A stretch of 8,014 nt of DNA from Bacteroidales bacterium (GCA_003518245.1 DOZA01000343.1:1-8014); one strand, 5' to 3'; shown: positions 1 to 6,019, numbered from the stretch's first letter. Made by a program: numbers and translations. Notes: generated by a model not told the origin, from the letters alone.

Positions 1-495
1 ACCTTCGGCTATCTGGAAAAGTTCATTTTCGGAATAGTCAAGAAGTTCGTTAATATCGTTTGAATCATCAAATGCCCGCCCCTGTATCTCCGACGTTACA
101 CGAATAAGTTCACGCTGTATAAATTTCTGTGCCACTATCTTGGCATGAAACTCAACATGAGCTGCCGATACCACCTTTGAGGTGAGCTGGGTAAGGTAAA
201 CAGGGCCTCCTATATTATCCAGCTCGTCTCTTGACCTGAGCTCTTCTGTAACGGTGTAAAGATCAACAGGCAATTCCCTCTGGTTCAAAGAAAGTATGGC
301 AGCATATATCCTTTGATGAACATCCTTGTAAAAACTTTCAGGTTTCAGTATATCAAGAACAGTAATTATCGCTTCTTTCTCAAGCATTATTGCACCCAAC
401 ACTGCTTCCTCCATATCTATAGCCTGCGGAGGTACCCTTCCCATATCGGATAACATATTTACCACGGGTCTGGGCTTGGCCTTTCTTTCTACCAT
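1..495 (-). CDS. dnaB: Replicative DNA helicase DnaB, N-terminal part (cut by window start)
   Basis: Hexameric helicase that unwinds DNA at the replication fork and recruits primase. I translated the minus strand by hand: an open frame of 165 codons starts at the ATG at 495-493 and leaves the window without a stop. After a basic, poorly conserved leader of about 20 residues comes PPQAIDMEEAVLGAIML (22-38), the hallmark start of the DnaB N-terminal domain. It is followed by typical helical elements: SFYKDVHQRIYAAI (54-67), the DLYTVTEEL segment (79-87) and GGPVYLTQL (96-104). Only the N-terminal collar domain and the beginning of the linker are present; the RecA-like ATPase domain with its Walker motifs lies outside the window. 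It is divergent from ispE, and a probable promoter lies about 60 bp upstream. No Shine-Dalgarno sequence precedes the ATG, which is normal for Bacteroidota. A full-length DnaB is about 450-520 aa, so roughly two thirds are missing here. Confidence 0.95.
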   Translation of the reverse strand, partial: MVERKAKPRPVVNMLSDMGRVPPQAIDMEEAVLGAIMLEKEAIITVLDILKPESFYKDVHQRIYAAILSLNQRELPVDLYTVTEELRSRDELDNIGGPVYLTQLTSKVVSAAHVEFHAKIVAQKFIQRELIRVTSEIQGRAFDDSNDINELLDYSENELFQIAEG

Positions 496-553
496 AAAAA
501 AGTATTTATCAACCAGTTAAAAATCAGATCAAATATACTGTAATAAACCAGTT

Positions 554-561
554 CAAAGGTA
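554..561 (-). promoter_or_regulatory. Probable dnaB promoter, -7 element
   Basis: The minus strand reads TACCTTTG, an exact match to the Bacteroidota primary sigma factor -7 consensus TAnnTTTG. A TGG, one mismatch from the -33 TTG, lies 19 nt upstream at 581-583. Transcription would begin a few bases downstream and give a 5' leader of about 50 nt before the dnaB ATG at 495. The -33 half is weak, so the call rests on the -7 element, its orientation and its distance from the start codon. Confidence 0.5.
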
Positions 562-614
562 GAAAATAGAAACTGTCTGCCCAGTAACTGCAGATAATTA
601 TTACAAACATTATA

Positions 615-634
615 TGTTGATATCTTGTTGATAT
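615..634. repeat. Tandem 9-bp direct repeat TGTTGATAT
   Basis: TGTTGATAT occurs at 615-623 and again at 626-634, an 11-bp period or about one helical turn. The second copy runs into the left arm of the hairpin at 630-660. Repeats phased on one face of the helix between divergent genes can be protein-binding sites, but nothing here identifies a protein, and the repeat is short enough to be chance in AT-rich DNA. Confidence 0.4.
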
Positions 635-660
635 GCTTTAACGGTTTTTTAAGGCATATC
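630..660. promoter_or_regulatory. 12-bp-stem hairpin / dyad in the dnaB-ispE spacer
   Basis: Positions 630-641 (GATATGCTTTAA) pair with 649-660 (TTAAGGCATATC) over 12 consecutive pairs including one G-T/G-U pair, around a 7-nt loop. The T run lies in the loop and right arm, not after the stem, so this does not look like an intrinsic terminator. A second small dyad, AGGG (661-664) with CCCT (671-674), follows at once. GGCAT (653-657) could instead pair with ATGCC (668-672), which would compete with the first stem. The structure is roughly 70-100 bp upstream of ispE and 135 bp upstream of dnaB. It may be an operator for either gene or a structured ispE leader; function is unknown. No clear TAnnTTTG element for ispE was found. 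The nearest is TATTTTGC at 702-709, one base short of the consensus. Confidence 0.45.
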
Positions 661-731
661 AGGGGTAATGCCCTATCATAAATGAGGTCAGCATTTTTTT
701 GTATTTTGCATAAAATTTCAGAAATCTGCTT

Positions 732-1580
732 ATGACCATTTTCCCGAATGCTAAAATTAATATAGGATTAACCATTACCGGCAAAAGGGATGATGGCTAT
801 CATAATATTGAGTCATTGTTTTACCCTGTAGGTGTTAGGGACATACTGGAATTTGTACCTAAATCATCCGGGGATAGTACAGATGAATTAACCAACACAG
901 GGATTAAAACTAATTGCAGCAAAAGTGATAACCTGGTAATAAAGGTTTTACATCTTTTAAGAAAAGAATTTAGTATTCCTCCCCTCAAGATTCACCTGCA
1001 CAAGGCTATACCCCATGGTGCAGGACTGGGAGGAGGTTCATCTGATACAGCCTTCATGATCAGGTATCTTAACCGTTATTTCAACCTTGGCCTGGGAACC
1101 GGCAGAATGACCAGGCTTGCTCTGGAACTGGGAAGCGACTGCTCATTTTTTATCAGAAATACCCCATCTATTGTTAGTGGCCGTGGTGAGATAATCAGTG
1201 AAACCAACTTCAGGCTGGATGGTAAATATTTACTGCTAGTATATCCGGGTATAAGTATAAGTACAGCCGAGGCATACAAAATGGTAAAAGCAGGAGACAG
1301 AAAACAAAATATAAAGGAAATAATTACTGAACCCCTTGTTTCATGGAGACACCTTATAAAGAATGATTTCCAGGATATAATAATATCGCGGATGCCGGTT
1401 ATTGGTCAAATAATTGATCATATTTACAATAGTGGTGCATTATATTGTTCGATGAGTGGCAGCGGGTCAGCTGTATATGGTATATTTGATAATATGCCGG
1501 ACATTATTTTCACAGACCAGGAATACTGGACCTGGAAAGGTAAATTCCAGTATATTAAGCTTCAAGGTCAATCTCAATAA
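732..1580 (+). CDS. ispE: 4-diphosphocytidyl-2-C-methyl-D-erythritol kinase (IspE)
   Basis: Cytosolic GHMP-family kinase that phosphorylates CDP-methylerythritol at the 2-hydroxyl with ATP, the fourth step of the MEP pathway to isopentenyl diphosphate. The 282-residue length is typical. The start NAKINIGL (6-13) carries the conserved Lys8, and KRDDGYHNIES (18-28) is the usual substrate-binding signature. The ATP-binding glycine-rich loop is PHGAGLGGGSSDTAF (94-108). The catalytic Asp is Asp136 in LGSDCSFFI (133-141), and the third GHMP motif is MSGSGSAVYGIF (241-252). The ATG at 732 places the conserved N terminus exactly, and no Shine-Dalgarno sequence is visible. The gene stands alone on its strand, divergent from dnaB. 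Its last 26 bp overlap the 3' end of the convergent biotin carrier gene, so its final residues are encoded opposite that gene's tail. All key residues are intact. Confidence 0.96.
   Translation: MTIFPNAKINIGLTITGKRDDGYHNIESLFYPVGVRDILEFVPKSSGDSTDELTNTGIKTNCSKSDNLVIKVLHLLRKEFSIPPLKIHLHKAIPHGAGLGGGSSDTAFMIRYLNRYFNLGLGTGRMTRLALELGSDCSFFIRNTPSIVSGRGEIISETNFRLDGKYLLLVYPGISISTAEAYKMVKAGDRKQNIKEIITEPLVSWRHLIKNDFQDIIISRMPVIGQIIDHIYNSGALYCSMSGSGSAVYGIFDNMPDIIFTDQEYWTWKGKFQYIKLQGQSQ
1523..1553. repeat. Inverted repeat at the ispE / biotin carrier convergence
   Basis: ATACTGGA (1523-1530) and TCCAGTAT (1546-1553) form an 8-bp perfect inverted repeat with a 15-nt loop. A nested alternative pairs CTGGAA (1532-1537) with TTCCAG (1545-1550) around a 7-nt loop. 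It lies inside the last codons of ispE and immediately downstream of the carrier gene stop at 1555-1557. The position suits a 3'-end hairpin for the leftward transcript, but no U tract follows on that strand, so intrinsic termination is not well supported. It may be a stabilising stem-loop or coincidence. Confidence 0.35.
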
Positions 1581-1884
1581 GAACCTTCCCTTTTGGTACT
1601 TTTTCGTTCAGCTCTACATTAATACTTTTAACCAGGCCCTCAACAGGACTTTTAATTCTGTTCTTCATTTTCATTGCCTCCAGTACAAGTATTTCATCCC
1701 CCTTACATACCTTATCCCCTTCTGCTATTAATATTTCAATAATTGTTCCCGGGATAAAGCTCATTAACCTTGTTTTGTCAACAGGCTTATAAGACACCCT
1801 TTCCTTGAACTTACTGCTCAGCCTGGTTGTATATTCTGAATAGTTTATATTCAGTTTCTCCAGCTTGTTTTCTTTCTTTTTCAT
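1555..1884 (-). CDS. Biotin carboxyl carrier protein subunit of an acyl-CoA carboxylase/decarboxylase
   Basis: Small carrier whose biotinylated lysine shuttles CO2 between active sites of a biotin-dependent carboxylase or decarboxylase. From the ATG at 1884 it is 109 aa. Residues 1-35 are a lysine-rich, probably flexible leader. Residues 36-109 are a biotinyl/lipoyl domain with FIPGTIIEILIAEGDKV (43-59) and the biotin site EAMKMKN (69-75), with Lys72 as the biotinylated residue. The domain closes with the usual SPVEG turn and a KGKVLIEI strand. An in-frame TTG at 1896 would add four residues, but the ATG is preferred. The start lies 26 bp after the carboxyltransferase stop, so the two are surely cotranscribed. 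It is shorter than the carriers I recall beside biotin carboxylase in this phylum, and has no long N-terminal subunit-interaction region. Whether it serves a carboxylase or a Na+-pumping decarboxylase cannot be decided from this gene. Its 3' end overlaps ispE by 26 bp. Confidence 0.9.
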   Translation of the reverse strand: MKKKENKLEKLNINYSEYTTRLSSKFKERVSYKPVDKTRLMSFIPGTIIEILIAEGDKVCKGDEILVLEAMKMKNRIKSPVEGLVKSINVELNEKVPKGKVLIEIDLEA

Positions 1885-1910
1885 AGATACAGGCAAGTTA
1901 GAACAATTCT

Positions 1911-3455
1911 TTAGAATGGTGGTATTCCGTGTTTCTTCGCCGGAAGTGCAACGGATTTATTACCTGACACTTCAATTGCATGAATCAGCAATCTCCTTGT
2001 TTCGCAGGGTTCAATTACGGCATCCACATATCCTTTGGCTGCAGCAACATAAGGATTAGCAACCTTAGTCTTATATTCCTCCACTTTGGCTTTCCTGGTA
2101 GCTTCCGGGTCATCAGAAGCCATAATTTCTTTTCTGAAAATAATATTGGCAGCTCCTTCCGGTCCCATAACTGCTATTTCAGCTCCCGGCCAGGCAAATA
2201 CGAAATCCGCCCTCAGGTGTCTTGATCCCATAGCAATATATCCTCCCCCGTAAGCCTTCCTGATAATTACCGTTATCTTAGGTACTGATGCTTCACTGTA
2301 TGCATATAGCACTTTTGCACCATGTCTTATCACACCAGCATGTTCCTGGTCAACTCCCGGCAGGTAGCCAGGCAGATCAACAAAAGTTATTATTGGTATA
2401 TTAAATGCATCACAATATCTTATAAAACGTGCTGACTTATCCGAGGAATCCACATCGAGAACACCTGCAAGCTCCAGCGGCTGATTGGCAACAAAGCCAA
2501 CTGTAGCACCGTTAATCCTTCCAAATCCTATAACCATATTCTTGGCCCAGTGTCTCTGAATCTCAAAAAACTCTGATTTATCAGTTACAGACCTGATAAC
2601 ATCCTTTACATCATAAGGTAGTGTCGGATCTGATGGAACTATATTATTTATATCATAATCATTCTTTGGTTCAGCAGGCTTTATGCATTTGGCCTTCCTG
2701 TCGTTATTCCATGGTATATAACTTACCAGTTCCTTTATCTTGGCAAAGCATTCATCTTCACTTTCAGCATAGAAGTGTGCATTACCAGTAACTTCGCTGT
2801 GTACCCTGGCACCACCAAGATCTTCCATTGATATCTCCTCGCCCAGGACTGTCTTGATAACTTCAGGGCCTGTAATAAACATCTTTGAAATATTCTGCAC
2901 CACAAACACAAAATCAGTCAGTGCAGGTGAATAAACCGCTCCCCCGGCACAGGGTCCCAGAATTACTGATATCTGCGGTATTACACCACTTGACAGGGTA
3001 TTACGGAAAAAAATCTCACCATAACCGGCAAGTGAATTCACTCCTTCCTGTATTCTTGCTCCTCCAGAATCATTGATACCAATAAGAGGTATTCTCATCT
3101 TAAGAGCATGATCCATTATCTTTGTTATCTTCCTGGAATGCATCAGTCCCAATGAACCGCCTGCTACAGTAAAATCCTGCGCAAAGATTGCTATCGGAGC
3201 CCCTTCAATAGTCCCAGTGCCAATAATAACCCCGTCACTGGGAAGGCTTTTCTTATCCATATCAAAGTCGCGAGCTTCATGCTCCACGAACATGTCATAT
3301 TCACTGAATGAGCCTTCATCAAGGAGAATCATGATTCTGTCCCTGGCGGTACCCTTGCCCATTGCTTTCTGTTTCTGTATAGCTTTATCACCACCGCCCT
3401 GAAGTATCTTATTCCGTCTCTCCTGCAGCTCGCGGATCTTTTGATCTATAGGCAT
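1911..3455 (-). CDS. Acyl-CoA carboxyltransferase subunit (propionyl-CoA carboxylase beta / methylmalonyl-CoA decarboxylase alpha type)
   Basis: Biotin-dependent carboxyltransferase that moves a carboxyl group between carboxybiotin and an acyl-CoA, probably propionyl-/methylmalonyl-CoA. The 514-residue length is normal for the single-chain family. The N half has TARDRI (36-41), AGGSLGLMHSRKI (98-110), NDSGGARIQEGVNSLAGYGE (128-147) and the oxyanion loop GPCAGGAVYSPALTDF (167-182). The C half has PGYLPGVDQEHAGVIRHGAK (362-381), the second oxyanion loop KAYGGGYIAM (400-409) and AWPGAEIAVMGPEGAANIIF (422-441), ending in a KKHGIPPF tail as in methylmalonyl-CoA decarboxylase alpha and the transcarboxylase 12S subunit. 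Ile407 sits where propionyl-CoA carboxylases of the PccB type have Asp; from memory, Leu or Ile is usual in the 12S/decarboxylase group. The biotin carrier gene follows 26 bp downstream. No biotin carboxylase and no OadB/OadG-type membrane subunit is adjacent, so pccB versus mmdA is left open. Confidence 0.93.
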   Translation of the reverse strand: MPIDQKIRELQERRNKILQGGGDKAIQKQKAMGKGTARDRIMILLDEGSFSEYDMFVEHEARDFDMDKKSLPSDGVIIGTGTIEGAPIAIFAQDFTVAGGSLGLMHSRKITKIMDHALKMRIPLIGINDSGGARIQEGVNSLAGYGEIFFRNTLSSGVIPQISVILGPCAGGAVYSPALTDFVFVVQNISKMFITGPEVIKTVLGEEISMEDLGGARVHSEVTGNAHFYAESEDECFAKIKELVSYIPWNNDRKAKCIKPAEPKNDYDINNIVPSDPTLPYDVKDVIRSVTDKSEFFEIQRHWAKNMVIGFGRINGATVGFVANQPLELAGVLDVDSSDKSARFIRYCDAFNIPIITFVDLPGYLPGVDQEHAGVIRHGAKVLYAYSEASVPKITVIIRKAYGGGYIAMGSRHLRADFVFAWPGAEIAVMGPEGAANIIFRKEIMASDDPEATRKAKVEEYKTKVANPYVAAAKGYVDAVIEPCETRRLLIHAIEVSGNKSVALPAKKHGIPPF

Positions 3456-3538
3456 AGTAATTATGTATGTGTTAATAACCTAAATATTGAACGACAACCT
3501 TTTCATAAAGAATAATAAGGCTACAACATTAATAAAAT

Positions 3539-3567
3539 CAAATGAATAAAAGAAGAACAAAGCTCAA
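3539..3567 (-). promoter_or_regulatory. Possible promoter of the carboxyltransferase / biotin carrier operon
   Basis: On the minus strand TTG (3567-3565) is followed after 18 nt by TTCATTTG (3546-3539). This matches the Bacteroidota -33/-7 layout TTG - about 19 nt - TAnnTTTG with one mismatch in the -7 element. It would give a leader of about 75-80 nt before the ATG at 3455. It is the best candidate in the spacer but is not an exact match. Confidence 0.35.
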
Positions 3568-3656
3568 TTTTTTTCGAACATCATCATGCCAGTACTATAA
3601 TACATGCAATATATTATTTATTACCAATGCCTTACTTTAACCTTTTTTTCGACCAT
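3568..3656. repeat. 14-bp near-identical direct repeat in the lptG / carboxyltransferase spacer
   Basis: Seven T followed by CGAACAT (3568-3581) recurs as seven T followed by CGACCAT (3643-3656), 13 of 14 bases matching and 75 bp apart. The spacer at 3456-3659 separates two leftward genes. It is AT-rich and has no coding sequence or RNA gene that I can recognise. No intrinsic terminator for lptG is visible in it. The repeat may be a pair of binding sites or a coincidence of T-rich DNA. Confidence 0.35.
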
Positions 3657-3659
3657 ATA

Positions 3660-4754
3660 TTATTTTGGAGCCCTGCGGTAAAGTAATATTGCAATGCTCA
3701 GGTAAATAATATTAGGCAGCCACATAGCGAACATAGGATTAAGGTTTCCTTTTAATGAGAATTGTGTTGCGAATTGCATAAAGAAGATATACGAGAAACT
3801 GAGTGCCAGCCCAAATCCTATTTGTACTCCAATACCTCCCCTGACCTTTTTGGATGAAAGGGCAACACCAATAAGAGTAAGAATAAATATAGAAAATGGA
3901 TTGGCAATACGTTTATGTTTTTCATTCAGGCATAGTCGGATCTCTTCAGAACCCTGGAGTTTTAATACATCAATATAATCATCAAGCTCTATGAGGTTCA
4001 TGGTTACCACGAAATCTTCCCCTCTTTCAAAATCGCCTGGGGTAATAGTCAGGCTGGTATCTATCCTCCTTCCCCTGCGTATATGCTCTTCACCATCAAT
4101 AATATCTCTTATAATGTAGTTTCTTGCGCTCCACTTATTTATTGTTGAATCCCATTTAACATGTGTGGACATAAGCTTAGACTCCAGCTCACCTTTTTCA
4201 TTGAACCGTTCCAGGCTGAATTCGGTTCCTATCTGTGCTGATGAGCGGTAAGTTTCCATAAAGGCATAAACATTGGGATAAACCTGTCTGTGAATATTTC
4301 GGGTCATATAGTGGCCACTGCGCCCCCTGTAATACTTATCCTCAAATTCTATCCTTTCTTTATTCGCATGCGGTATAATAAAATTAGTAAGCATAAAAGC
4401 AATAACAGCTATAAATAATGAAGAATAGAAATAAGGTAACATCATTCGTCTGAAGCTGATGCCACTGCTTAATATGGCAATAATCTCTGTATTATATGCC
4501 ATCTTTGATGTAAAGAAAATAACCGAAATAAAGGTAAACAGAGGCGAGAACAATGTTGCAAAGTAAGGTATAAAATTCAGGTAATAATCAAATATTATGG
4601 CTCTCAGAGGTGCTTCCTTTTCAAGGAAATCGTCTATTTTTTCAGAAAAGTCAAAAATTACAGCCACTCCCATAATAAGAACCAGGGCCAGGAAAAAAGT
4701 TCCCAGGAACTTTTTAATGATAAATACGTCCAGTGTTCTTTTCTCAACTTTCAT
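3660..4754 (-). CDS. lptG: LptF/LptG (YjgP/YjgQ) family permease, LPS export
   Basis: Inner-membrane permease subunit of the LptBFG ABC transporter, which extracts lipopolysaccharide from the inner membrane and passes it to the periplasmic bridge. The 364-residue length is typical. Three hydrophobic segments are seen near the N terminus (about 15-35, 57-83 and 106-127) and three near the C terminus (about 285-302, 307-330 and 340-360). A hydrophilic region of about 150 residues between them corresponds to the periplasmic beta-jellyroll. Family-typical stretches are FSEKIDDFL (36-44), FTSKMAYNTEIIAILSSGIS (81-100), which is the cytoplasmic coupling helix facing LptB, and HKRIANPFSIFILTLIGVAL (280-299). 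The ATG overlaps the tgt stop by one base (TAATG), so translation is probably coupled and the pair shares the tgt promoter. LptF and LptG are similar; the symbol follows the usual naming of this copy next to tgt in Bacteroidota and is less certain than the family. Confidence 0.9.
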   Translation of the reverse strand: MKVEKRTLDVFIIKKFLGTFFLALVLIMGVAVIFDFSEKIDDFLEKEAPLRAIIFDYYLNFIPYFATLFSPLFTFISVIFFTSKMAYNTEIIAILSSGISFRRMMLPYFYSSLFIAVIAFMLTNFIIPHANKERIEFEDKYYRGRSGHYMTRNIHRQVYPNVYAFMETYRSSAQIGTEFSLERFNEKGELESKLMSTHVKWDSTINKWSARNYIIRDIIDGEEHIRRGRRIDTSLTITPGDFERGEDFVVTMNLIELDDYIDVLKLQGSEEIRLCLNEKHKRIANPFSIFILTLIGVALSSKKVRGGIGVQIGFGLALSFSYIFFMQFATQFSLKGNLNPMFAMWLPNIIYLSIAILLYRRAPK

Positions 4755-5881
4755 TATATCCTGTTTCCTAATACACCTACCATTTTATTTTTCCAGGTAC
4801 TGAACTTACCATTCTCAATCTGCATACGGGCTTTATTTACCAGCCACAAATAAAAGGCCAGATTATGAATGCTGGCTATCTGTGCTCCCAGCAATTCACC
4901 CGATATAACCAGGTGCCGCAGATAAGCTTTTGAATAGTACCTGCTTACCTGTGACGGACCTGAGTCATCAATTGCAGAAAAGTCATTAGCCCATTTTTTA
5001 TTTTTTATATTTATTATACCCCTGCTTGTAAAGATCATACCATTGCGACCATTCCTGGTTGGCATTACACAATCGAACATATCTATTCCCAGACCAATAG
5101 CTTCCAGTATATTAACAGGTGTACCCACTCCCATCAGATATCGTGGTTTATCTTCAGGTAGTATATTATTTACAACATCTATCATTTCATACATTATCTC
5201 AGCAGGCTCACCCACTGATAGACCTCCTATAGCATTCCCGGGCATATTTCTTTCAGCAATATATTCAGCAGACTTCTTACGAAGATCGGCATACACGCTT
5301 CCCTGCACTATAGGGAACATTATCTGGTTATGATCATACAGCGGGTCGGTCTTCTTTACTCTTTCAACAGCCCTGTCAAGCCACTGGTGTGTAAGATCCA
5401 TGGAACTGCCTGCATATTTATAATCGCATGGATATGGAGTACACTCATCAAATGCCATTATTATATCTGCTCCTATTATTCTCTGAATATCTATAACCGA
5501 CTCTGGGGTAAATGTATGCGCGGAACCATCAATATGAGATTTGAAATGTGCTCCTTCCCTGGCAAGTTTCCTGTTATCAGATAGTGAAAAAACCTGATAA
5601 CCTCCGCTATCTGTTAATATAACCCTGTCCCAGTTCATGAATTTATGAAGACCTCCTGATTTTTTCAGTGTATCTAAACCGGGCCTTAGATACAGATGAT
5701 AGGTGTTGCCGAGAATAATTCCTGTCTTTACCTCTTCCTTCAGGTCTCTTTGCGAGACACCTTTAACAGTCCCTGCTGTTCCTACCGGCATAAAAACCGG
5801 AGTATTTATTTTTCCATGATCAGTATGGAGAATCCCCGTTCTCGCTCCTGAATCAGGATTCCTTTTTCGAACCTCGAACAC
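4754..5881 (-). CDS. tgt: Queuine/preQ1 tRNA-guanine transglycosylase (Tgt), zinc cysteines missing
   Basis: Exchanges guanine 34 of GUN-anticodon tRNAs for preQ1, the committed step of queuosine formation on tRNA, in the cytosol. The 375-residue length is typical. Seen in order: NTPVFMPVGTAGTVKGV (26-42), LTDSGGYQVFSL (89-100) with the general base Asp91, GNAIGGLSVGEP (215-226), and YLMGVGTPVNILEAIGLG (248-265). The nucleophile is Asp270 in DMFDCVMPTRNGRNG (267-281). The usual CxCxxC zinc motif after the DF/LD region is replaced by DDSGPSQVS (305-313), with no cysteine, although the fourth ligand His339 in ASIHNLAFY remains. From memory this loss is common in Bacteroidota Tgt proteins. The start codon is GTG at 5881-5879. 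An in-frame TAA lies six codons upstream with no ATG between, and the conserved N terminus begins right at the GTG. It is the first gene of a tgt-lptG operon. Confidence 0.94.
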   Translation of the reverse strand: MFEVRKRNPDSGARTGILHTDHGKINTPVFMPVGTAGTVKGVSQRDLKEEVKTGIILGNTYHLYLRPGLDTLKKSGGLHKFMNWDRVILTDSGGYQVFSLSDNRKLAREGAHFKSHIDGSAHTFTPESVIDIQRIIGADIIMAFDECTPYPCDYKYAGSSMDLTHQWLDRAVERVKKTDPLYDHNQIMFPIVQGSVYADLRKKSAEYIAERNMPGNAIGGLSVGEPAEIMYEMIDVVNNILPEDKPRYLMGVGTPVNILEAIGLGIDMFDCVMPTRNGRNGMIFTSRGIINIKNKKWANDFSAIDDSGPSQVSRYYSKAYLRHLVISGELLGAQIASIHNLAFYLWLVNKARMQIENGKFSTWKNKMVGVLGNRI

Positions 5882-5907
5882 CTGATAATGTAGTTTTTAT
5901 AATGGCA

Positions 5908-5915
5908 CAAATGTA
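5908..5915 (-). promoter_or_regulatory. Probable tgt-lptG promoter, -7 element
   Basis: The minus strand reads TACATTTG, an exact TAnnTTTG match, ending about 26 nt before the GTG start of tgt. The -33 region at the right spacing (19 nt) reads TTC instead of TTG. The short predicted leader supports the GTG as the true start. Confidence 0.55.
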
Positions 5916-5970
5916 GTGCTTAGATACTGTCTTTGAAAATTAGTAATAAAAAAAGATTATAATACGTAAT

Positions 5971-5978
5971 TAACTTTG
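5971..5978 (+). promoter_or_regulatory. Probable promoter of the glycosyltransferase-sigma-rsmG operon, -7 element
   Basis: TAACTTTG is an exact TAnnTTTG match about 41 nt upstream of the ATG at 6020. No TTG is found at the expected -33 spacing, where the DNA is an A-rich tract. With the element at 5908-5915 it makes a back-to-back promoter pair in the 138-bp spacer at 5882-6019, which holds no gene. Confidence 0.5.
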
Positions 5979-6019
5979 CAGGATTAAGTAAACTTAGTAA
6001 TATTGCCGCAGCAAAAATA

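Noticed and set aside
630..660. Intrinsic terminator
   Set aside because: Neither strand has a T run directly after the stem; the T run is in the loop and right arm, and the flanking genes point away from the hairpin.
1456..1731. Open frame of 91 codons on the plus strand across the ispE / biotin carrier junction
   Set aside because: It is out of frame with ispE, antisense to the biotin carrier, and its translation has no recognisable motif; both overlapped genes are clearly real.
1885..1896. TTG start adding four residues to the biotin carrier
   Set aside because: An ATG follows four codons later, the N terminus is not conserved, and no Shine-Dalgarno sequence favours the TTG.
1911..3455. 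Several plus-strand open frames inside the carboxyltransferase gene
   Set aside because: They are antisense shadows of a well-conserved gene with no family features of their own.
3585..3656. Short minus-strand frames starting ATG-GTC-GAA or ATG-ATG-TTC in the spacer
   Set aside because: They end after about 6 to 11 codons, so they are too short to support as genes.
5958..5963. TATAAT as an E. coli-type -10 element for the glycosyltransferase gene
   Set aside because: The Bacteroidota primary sigma factor uses TAnnTTTG, which is found nearby at 5971-5978, and TATAAT is a likely chance match in AT-rich DNA.
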